From positions 186,561,759 through 186,625,758 of the forward strand of contig NC_053496.1 of the NCBI RefSeq assembly GCF_905171775.1: 64,000 nt of DNA. Reading direction: 5' to 3'. A program made the translations under genes and the position numbers. Origin of the DNA: Rana temporaria. Taxonomy: Eukaryota > Chordata > Amphibia > Anura > Ranidae. The notes below the pieces were generated by a model, which saw only the letters and a program-made list of their open reading frames with translations, did no database searches and had not been told where the DNA came from. Positions 56,266 to 64,000 of the stretch are shown piece by piece; positions within the stretch are counted from its first letter, which is position 1; each line of letters opens with the position of its first letter.

Positions 56266-56429
56266 ACACGGCCTTGTGCTGTGTGTGTATGTATTGTATT
56301 ATCCTTATAGATGTGTAGTGCTCCCCCCGCAGGAGCCACTGATGATAACTGGTTCTTTCCCAAACAGTACAGAGGCCACCAGTCACCCACCCAAGTAACA
56401 GTCCATTCACTCCGGTTCCAATAAACAGT
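56266..56429. other. Conserved upstream segment of unit 5, truncated
   Basis: GTAGTGCTCCCCCCGCAGGA and CCAATAAACAGT as in the other units. Homology ends at a MITE insertion and is not recovered on the other side. Confidence 0.55.
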
Positions 56430-57167
56430 GGCCCAGATTCAAAGAGAATTGCGCTTTTTTTGCGGAGGTGCAGGGCAGCGATTTTGCCCTGCGCCCCCGC
56501 AAATTTGCTCCGCTGCCCTCGATTCACGGAGCAGTAGCTCCGTAAATTGCGAGGGCGCGCCGGCAAAATTGCCCGGCGCTAGAGCACGCAATTTAAATGA
56601 TCCCGTAGGGGGCAGAATTCATTTAAATTAGGCGCGCTCCTGCGCCGAACGTAGGGCGCATGCTCCATCGGGAAACTTTCCCGACATGCTTTGCGGCAAA
56701 TGACGTCGCAAGGACGTCATTTGCTTCATAGTGAACGTGAATGGCGTCCAGCGCCATTCACGAATCACTTACGCAAACGACGTAACATTCAAATATCGCG
56801 ACGCGGGAACGACGGGTATCCTTTAGCATTGGCTGCCCCTACTATTAGAAGGGGCAGCCTTACGCTAAACACGCCATACGGAAACGACGTAACTTGCGTA
56901 CGCAGGGCTCGCGCAACATTGTGAATCGGTGTTAGTATGCAATTTGCATACTATACACTGAGCACAATGGGAGCGCCCCCTAGCGGGCATCGCAAGAATG
57001 CAGCCTAAAATATGCGTGGCATAAGAGCCTTATGCCACGCAGATTTTAGGCTGCAGTCGGCGTTACGATGTTCCTGAATCAGGAGCATTCGTAACGCCGG
57101 AGCAAGTAAGCAATTGCGCTGTGTAACCTATGGTTACACAGGCGCAATTGCTACTTGAATCTGGGCC
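56430..57167. mobile_element. GGCCCAGATTC-type MITE, 738 bp, AGT duplication
   Basis: Termini GGCCCAGATTCAAAGAG and CTTGAATCTGGGCC, flanked by AGT at 56427-56429 and 57168-57170. Closely similar to 52517-53244 along its length, so the two are recent relatives. Confidence 0.9.
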
Positions 57168-57246
57168 AGTGTCATGTGTTTGTATTTTTGTAATGAATTG
57201 CTGGTAGAAGTCGGGGGTTTGGGATACTCCAAAACGGCTGGCAACA

Positions 57247-58735
57247 TTAACCCCTTGCCTACCGGGCAATTTTACCCCCTTCCTACCCAGGCCAGTTTTC
57301 AGTGCAGTCACACTTTGAATGACAATTACTCGGTCATGTAACACTTTATATGACATTTTTATAATTTTCTTCACACAAATAGGGCTTTTTTTTGGGCGGT
57401 ATTTAATCACTGCTGGGATTTTTTATTTATTTCTTCATAAAAAAAACTTAAAAGACAGAAAATGTTCTTAGTTTCTGTCAGTAAATTTTGTAAATAAGTG
57501 ATTTTTCTCCTTTACAGATGTGCGCTGATGAGGCGGCACTCATTGGCACCAATAGGCTGCACTGATTAGGTGGCACTGATGAGTAGGCACTAATATTCTG
57601 CACTTACGGGCAGTTATAGGTGGCACTGATGGGTGGCAGTGGTGTACACTGATGGGTGGCAGTGGTGGACACTGATGGGTGGCAGTGGTGAGCACTGATA
57701 GGCATTAATAGCTGGCACTGGTGGGCACTGATGGGTGAAACTGATAAGCTTTACTGCTGGGCAGCACTGAAAGCCAGCACTGAGTGGCATTGCTAATGGG
57801 CACTGATTTCTGGCTCTGGTGGGCGCTGATTGCTGGCACTGATAGGTGGCACTGACAGGCATTGATATCTGGCACTGATGGGTGGAACTGATAAGCTTTA
57901 CTGCTGGGCAGCACCGTTAGGCAGCACTGAAAGCAAGCACTGAGTGGCATTACTAATGGGCACTGATTTCTGGCTCTGGTGGGCGCTGATTGCTGGCACT
58001 GACAGGCATTGATATCTGGCACTGGTGGGTGGAACTGATAAGCTTTACTGCTGGGCTGCACTATTAGGCGGCACTAAAAGCCAGCACTGAGTGGCATTAC
58101 TAATGGGCACTGATTTCTGGCTCTGGTGGGTGCTGATTGCTGGCACTGATAGGTGGCACTGACAGGCATTGATATCTGGCACTGGTGGGCACTGATGGGT
58201 GGAACTGATAAGCTTTACTGCTGGGCAGCACCGTTAGGCGGCACTGAAAGCCAGCACTGAGTGGCATTACTAATGGGCACTGATTTCTGGCACTTGTGGG
58301 CACTGGTTGCGCTCGAATGTAATCAGGGCACTGATGATCAGTGACCTGATTACATCTCTGACTGTTCCCTGCTAAAAGATCCCACTGATTGCCTCTCCTC
58401 CCCACACACTCTGTCAATGTGAGGCGAGGAGCGCCGATAAATGTCACTTCCTTGTTTACATGTGATCGGCTGTGATTGGACACAGCCGATCACATGATTA
58501 AAGAACCGCTTTAACCGTGCCCTAGCAACTGTGATCGCCATGCCCCATGCGGGACCAGCCGCTCGGGTGCGCCGCCACATGATGTTCACCCAGAATAAGA
58601 GGCACGAGGAAAGGAATGCCGATAACTGGCTTGTGTTTACATTGTGATCAGCTGTGATTGGACACAGCTAATCACATGGTAAAGAGCCGCCGATTGGCTC
58701 TTTAGCCCTAATTTATATTAATTCCCTCCTACTTT
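57247..58735. repeat. TTAACCCC-type interspersed repeat with 147-bp tandem core
   Basis: Begins TTAACCCCTTGCCTACCGGG, like the left end of the TTAA element at 14163. The core at 57.5-58.3 kb is a tandem array with AAGCTTTACTGCTGGGC at 57746, 57893, 58040 and 58210 (spacings 147, 147, 170), built on GGCACTGAT words. It is followed by a hairpin TGTGATCGGCTGTGATTGGA / CACAGCCGATCACATG at about 58.46 kb. Right terminus not found. Confidence 0.65.
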
Positions 58736-60580
58736 TCATTTAACCCTGAGTGCAGCCTCATCGCCCATGTGATGTCCATCTCTAGACCGCACCCTGCATA
58801 CACCCACTTCCACGTTATCCATCTGAGGACAGACACCGCCACACACGGAGCCGCACAAATGAAGTGTGTTTGGCAGACGACCTCCATGTGGACTTTGTCC
58901 ATGCGGCACTAGGAGCCTTTCAGCATGGTCGGGGAGTGGTGAGATTGCACGGTGTATATTGTCCATTGGACACCCACCCACATCCAGCCGGCTTCCTTGC
59001 GTCATCCTGCATGCACTCCGCTCCTACCGGCACCCACTTACAGACCGGCCCCATACAGCCAGATCAGTCACGGGGATACCATTCAGAGTACTGGTGTGCA
59101 GACATCTGTCAGCCATTTTTACTGTAGAGTGATGGTCAGAGGTATAGGGTGACCCCGGGGCTGCTGTTAAAAATCACGGGTCCCCAAACAGCCTGACAGG
59201 GCCCCCACACCCACCCCCAGCCAGAAGTGACTGAGGACACAGATTGACCAGTTTCGTTCTCTGTAGCCTCAGCTGCACAGATGAATGAATTTGAAGCACT
59301 CTGAAGGTTCTTTCTCATTCGCAAACTGAAGCATAGTATACACAGTTTACTATTCTTCGATTGTGAATGGGCACATGGGTGATTGGTACTGATCACTTAC
59401 TGTGGTCGTTCAGGACAATAAGGGACCAATAAATGATATGTACTGGCCCCTTCCCCCGCTCTCCATCCTGAAACATCCCCCTGTGTGCCCGGCAGCAGAG
59501 GAGAGGAGGGAAGCCAGGAGCTGCTGTGGGGTTAAGGGGAGCACACGGGGGCCCAGATGGCAGATGGAAGGGTTGCATGTACTAGAACCACTCCCCCCTA
59601 CAGGGCAGCCGGAAGGAGAAGCTGGCCGCACTGCAGGGGAAGACAGAAGAGGATAAGTATCTGCAATAAAACAGTACAGTCGACCCCCCTGCTCAGCAGG
59701 TGACTGGGCCCCCGCACCCCTTTTTAACTGATGGGGCCCAGTACAGGAGGGCTGTCTGTACTATTTTATCAGCTGCCCTGGGTGACCCTCTCTTACCTGT
59801 CCAATATGCTAGACAATATATAAAGTCCAAGGTTCATCCGTCATGGTGGGCATACCCCCCAAGGGGGTCCTCAGGGACTGGGTTCCATAGCGATGGACCC
59901 CCACTCTGGACCTGCATAGCAACCTGCAGCTAACTCGAGTTGCACAAAATGCCAGTGTGAGCGCCCCCACGCAGGATCCAGTGCCTGAAGCAACATTACA
60001 GGCCGTCTTCATGGTGCGGGGTCCAGGTACGACTCCCAACTGAGGATGTCCTCATCCGGACACATTGCTTCTGTATAGGTGTTAGAAGACGGCGAGGTGT
60101 TGATTGAATAATTCAAATAAAACTACAAAGAAACACGTCAAGCGGATTTCTCCATGAGGGAGAAGAGGTCAATCACCTTCAGACACCAGCAGAAAACTGA
60201 GGACTCACTGAGTGGGGGAGGGTTGGGGGAAGGTGCCCCAGAAGGGGAGGGCAGGTACTATACATCTCTATGAATTGGGGTAAAAAAATTATGTTTTTAG
60301 GCCATTTGAATGTTTTCCTTTGATTTAAAATGGAGAATGTTGCATTTGGCCACTAGGTGGAGCTAATGCCTATGATACTTAGTGCCATGTAATAGCCAAA
60401 TGCAGTTTTCTCCGTATTACATTACTGGTTGGTATATTATTTCTGGTTTATGTCCTTTAATGTGACAAACATTCGCCCAGCTGTGCCAAATTCTGCCCGT
60501 ATTTTTATTATCACAGCAATTTCCTATCACCGTCATCTCAATTATGGGACAATAATGCCGTATTAATACTGCAGTGCCAC
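58736..60580. other. Unrecognised region
   Basis: No finger, LINE or MITE sequence recognised. Short frames on both strands (for example 58.74-59.1 kb) lack domains. AATAAA occurs at about 60.12 kb on the plus strand. It is the longest stretch of the window with no family assignment and no copy elsewhere in it. Confidence 0.4.
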
Positions 60581-61692
60581 ACTATGGCCACTAGATGGAG
60601 CCAATGACCACAGGAAATCACTGAAATAAAATATGACCAATACCGGTCACGGCTGGGGGGATGGGCGTCACATTTGTTCTGGAATCTTATTGATAGGAAA
60701 CTCCTATCCTCATATTGATTGGCGGTTCCAAATAAATAACTACTGCAGGAGGGAACAGACACAGAAGATACGCTCCGCCTCTTCCCAAATAAGTGTTGTG
60801 TTTTATTATGAGACAATGGAAGGTTTTTATACACATGATTACGTAGCGATCACATTAATATTACAATTGTACTTTTATGGTAACAAGGGGTGTAACATAG
60901 GCGGGGCTAATTCTAATCAGGACTGGAAAGAATGCAAACATGGAATGAAAACATTATTAGTGCCGTGTGCAATACATACAACATAGAATACAATTCTATA
61001 CAGAACTTACACATTTCCTTTACACATTCATTCTACAAAGTTTATAGAAACAGACCTGGAAGTGTTTGTGAAATCTTCCCCCACAAAATGTACTCAGCCA
61101 ATCAGAGGGAATGACTCCATTTTTATTTTAAAAGGCCTAGAGGACCGCCTTTTAAGTGGTGGGGTTAACGCGTTTCGTCCTGGAAGACGACTTGAGAAAA
61201 CAGACCTCTTGCAAAACAATAATAGACCTCTAAGTCTCCACACCACAAAATGTCCTCAGCCAATGAGAGGGAATGACTCTATTTTTATTTAAAAATCCCT
61301 AGAGGACCGCCTTTTATGTGGTGGGGTTAACACGTTTCGTCCTGGAAGACGACTTGAGAAAACAGACCTCTTGCAAGAGTTTCCACCACAAAATGTACTC
61401 AGCCAATGAGAGGGAATGACTCCATTTTTATTTTTCTCCTGCTATCAATGGCCAACACGGTACAACACTTCATCCATGTCTTTGGTGATCTCTGATCTCC
61501 TTATGAACTGTTTCTTACATGATGAAGATCAGCCATGGAGTATATCTGAGGTGTATATCAGGGTGTGCTTCTTCCCCACATGTCCAGCAACATTCATATA
61601 CAAGACATTTCCCGCACTCACTAATACACCTCGAGGGTTGTGTGGGACCCCTGATGTACAGGAAGATGGGACTTCAGTGAGGAACAATTCCC
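60581..61692 (-). other. 3' flank / probable 3' UTR of gene 6
   Basis: Paralogous to 44.65-45.80 kb. Contains 2.3 copies of the 162-bp tandem unit (AAAATG landmarks at 61085, 61247 and about 61389, the last spacing shortened to about 142). AATAAA on the minus strand lies at 60802-60807. Finger-like codons persist past the stop. Confidence 0.65.
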
Positions 61693-64000
61693 TCACTCAG
61701 GACAGGAATACGGCTTCTTTTTCGAGTGCACTCTCTGATGTTTGGAAAGATGACACTTCTGTGAAAAACCTTTCCCGCACTCAGGACAAGAATACGGCTT
61801 CTCTCCCGTGTGAAATCTCAGATGTCTTTTATGAGAGGACGTGTCTGAAAAACATTTCCCGCATTTAAAACAGCAATATGGCTTCTCCCCCGTATGCAAT
61901 CTCTGATGTTTGGAAAGATCGGCCTTCAATGAAAAACATTTCCCGCATTCGGGACAGGCATACGGCTTCTCCTCCATGTGCAATTTCTGATGATGGGTAA
62001 GATTGGACTTCTGTGAAAAACATTTCCCACACTCAGGACAGGAATATGGCTTCTCCCCCGTGTGCACTTTCTGATGATGGGAAAGATTGGACTTCTGTGA
62101 AAAACATTTCCCGCACTCAGGACAGGAATATGGCTTTTCCCCCGTGTGAGATCTCTGATGTTTGTAAAGACTGGACTTTTCTGTAAAACATTTCCCGCAC
62201 TCAGAACAGGAATACGGCTTCTCCCCCGTGTGAGAGCTCTGATGTGCAGTAAGACGGGACTTCACTGTAAAACATTTCCCACACTCAGTACAGGAATACG
62301 GCTTTTCCCCCATGTGCAATTTCTGATGATGGTAAAGGGTGGACTTCTGTGAAAAACATTTCCCGCACTCAGGACAGGAATACGCCTTCTCCCCCGTGTG
62401 CAATTTCTGATGATTGGTAAGATGGGACTTCTGTGAAAAACATTTCCCGCACTCAGGACAGGTATATGGCTTTTCCCCCGTATGCAATTTCTGATGACCG
62501 GAAAGATGGGACTTCTGTGAAAAACATTTCCCGCACTCAGGACAGGAATACGGCTTCTCCCCCATGTGCAATTTCTGATGTCTTTGAAGATTGCTCTTTA
62601 GTGTAAAACAATCCCCGCACTCGGGACAGGAATACGGCTTCTCCCCCGTGTGAGATCTCTGATGTGTGGAAAGATGGGACTTCAATGTAAAACATTTCCC
62701 GCACTCAGTACATGAATACAGCTTCTCCCCCGTGTGAGATCTCTGATGTGTGGAAAGATGGGAGCTCTGTGAAAAACATTTCCCGCACTCAGAACAGGAA
62801 TACGGCTTCTCCCCAGTGTGAGATCTCTGATGTGTGTAAAGATGGGACTTCTGTGAAAAACATTTCCCACACACAGAACAGGAAAGTGGCTTCTCACCCG
62901 TGTGCAATTTCTGATGATGGGAAAGATGGGACTTCTGTGAAAAACATTTCCCGCACTCAGGACAAGAATATGTCTTCTCCCCCGTGTGCAATTTCTGATG
63001 AATGGAAAGATAGGACTTCTGTGAAAAACATTTCCCGCACTCAGGACAAGAATATGTCTTCTCCCCCGTGTGCAATTTCTGATGAATGGAAAGATAGGAC
63101 TTCTGTGAAAAACATTTCCCGCACTCAGGACAAGAATACGGCTTCTCCCCCGTGTGCAATTTCTGATGATGGGAAAGACGGGACTTACGTGGAAAACATT
63201 TCCCGCACTCAGGACAAGTATATGGCTTCTCCCCCGTGTGCAATTTCTGATGATGGAAAAGATTGGACTTCCGTGAAAAACATTTCCCACACTCAGGACA
63301 GGAATTCGGCTTCTCCCCCATGTGCAATTTCTGATGTTTGGAAAGCATAGACTTCATTGAAAAACATTTCCCGCACTCAGTACAAGCATACAGCTTCTCC
63401 CCCATGTGCAATCTTAGATGAGAGATAAGACTGGACTTCAATGAAAAACATTTCCCGCACTCAGTACAAGCATACGGCTTCTCCCCCGTGTGCAATCTCT
63501 GATGAGAGATAAGACTGGACTTCATTGAAAAACATTTCCCGCACTCAGTACAGGAATATGGCTTCACCCCCGTGTGCAATCTCTGATGATAGATAAGACT
63601 GGACTTCATTGAAAAACATTTCCCGCACTCAGTACAGGAATATGGCTTCTCCCCCGTGTGCAATCTCTGATGATAGGAAAGACTGGACTTCATTGAAAAA
63701 CATTTCCCGCACTCAGTACAGGAATATGGCTTCTCCCCCGTGTGAGATCTCTGATGCGTGGAAAGACTGGACTTATGTGAAAAACATTTCCCGCACTCAT
63801 CACAGGAATACGGCTTCTCCCCTGTGTGAGATCTTTTATGTGCATTAAGACGGTATTTAAAACGGAAACACTTTCCGCACTCAGTACAGGCAAATGTCTT
63901 ATCTTTTGGAAGGACGGCACCGTCCCGCACAGTCTGAGGTTCCTCAGGATAAGAGGAATACGATGGTCCGGCACCGTCCCGTACAGTCTGAGGTTCCTCA
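61693..64000 (-). CDS. C2H2 zinc-finger protein, gene 6 (26 fingers, 5' part outside window)
   Basis: Finger exon running off the right edge. From the edge: nearly two 18-aa SYSSYPEEPQTVRDG repeats, leader AVLPKDKTFAC, then 26 C2H2 fingers with TGEKPYSC-type linkers to the stop at 61693. This is the longest array of the window. Fingers 3-5 differ at one or two residues (CFSMKSSLxxHQRLH), and fingers 10 and 11 have the same amino-acid sequence (CFSQKSYLSIHQKLH), evidence of recent tandem finger duplication or conversion. Ends YSCPE then TGA, like its relatives. The N-terminal exons must lie beyond 64000. Predicted nuclear DNA-binding protein. Confidence 0.88.
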   Translation of the reverse strand, partial: EEPQTVRDGAGPSYSSYPEEPQTVRDGAVLPKDKTFACTECGKCFRFKYRLNAHKRSHTGEKPYSCDECGKCFSHKSSLSTHQRSHTGEKPYSCTECGKCFSMKSSLSYHQRLHTGEKPYSCTECGKCFSMKSSLIYHQRLHTGVKPYSCTECGKCFSMKSSLISHQRLHTGEKPYACTECGKCFSLKSSLISHLRLHMGEKLYACTECGKCFSMKSMLSKHQKLHMGEKPNSCPECGKCFSRKSNLFHHQKLHTGEKPYTCPECGKCFPRKSRLSHHQKLHTGEKPYSCPECGKCFSQKSYLSIHQKLHTGEKTYSCPECGKCFSQKSYLSIHQKLHTGEKTYSCPECGKCFSQKSHLSHHQKLHTGEKPLSCSVCGKCFSQKSHLYTHQRSHTGEKPYSCSECGKCFSQSSHLSTHQRSHTGEKLYSCTECGKCFTLKSHLSTHQRSHTGEKPYSCPECGDCFTLKSNLQRHQKLHMGEKPYSCPECGKCFSQKSHLSGHQKLHTGEKPYTCPECGKCFSQKSHLTNHQKLHTGEKAYSCPECGKCFSQKSTLYHHQKLHMGEKPYSCTECGKCFTVKSRLTAHQSSHTGEKPYSCSECGKCFTEKSSLYKHQRSHTGEKPYSCPECGKCFSQKSNLSHHQKVHTGEKPYSCPECGKCFSQKSNLTHHQKLHMEEKPYACPECGKCFSLKADLSKHQRLHTGEKPYCCFKCGKCFSDTSSHKRHLRFHTGEKPYSCPECGKGFSQKCHLSKHQRVHSKKKPYSCPE

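Noticed and set aside
59402..59656. Open frame of 84 aa considered as a small gene
   Set aside because: No domain, no splice or promoter evidence, and overlapping frames on the other strand are as long.

Overview
This window is eukaryotic, almost certainly from an anuran amphibian and probably ranid-like. That call rests on the recognisable frog C2H2 zinc-finger family (N-terminal modules such as PPERCPRPLYSRDSTQEGHT, GT-AG introns, long TGEKP-linked finger arrays) and on a frog-like mix of MITEs, non-LTR retrotransposon pieces and minisatellites. No prokaryotic gene, CRISPR array, rRNA or tRNA was found.

All real protein-coding content is one family on the minus strand. Four genes can be assembled with exact GT-AG junctions and matching phases: gene 1 (8330-13562, 848 aa, 15 fingers), gene 2 (21647-24823, 837 aa, 9 fingers), gene 3 (29288-33446, 688 aa, 9 fingers) and gene 5 (45805-49054, 836 aa, 22 fingers). 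In each, the summed exon length is divisible by three. Gene 4 (39095-44390) is a broken relative whose finger array is split by nested transposons. Gene 6 (61693 to beyond 64000, 26 fingers) is cut by the window end. A first-exon/promoter block at about 4.0-4.2 kb belongs to another copy lying to the left.

The window behaves as a tandem array of one ancestral unit. Read along the plus strand a unit is: 31-bp minisatellite, 3' flank, finger exon, short N-terminal exons, a plus-strand LINE copy, a first-exon/promoter block with ETS-like GGAAG sites, a conserved upstream segment, then the next 31-bp minisatellite. Units differ by later insertions and deletions: MITEs with paralogous empty sites, LTR-like insertions, and minisatellite expansions. 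One 46-bp minisatellite at 53.4-55.5 kb grew from inside the LINE reading frame. Inside the genes, a 54-bp coding minisatellite (18-aa PSYSSYPEEPQTVRDGAG repeat) joins the N-terminal modules to the fingers and varies from 1 to about 16 copies.

Many long open frames on both strands (for example at 5.2-6.7, 19.4-21.4, 38.1-39.2 and 53.3-55.5 kb) are minisatellite artefacts and are not annotated as genes. The stretch 58.7-60.5 kb holds nothing I recognise. The proteins are predicted nuclear DNA-binding factors; their targets cannot be read from the sequence.
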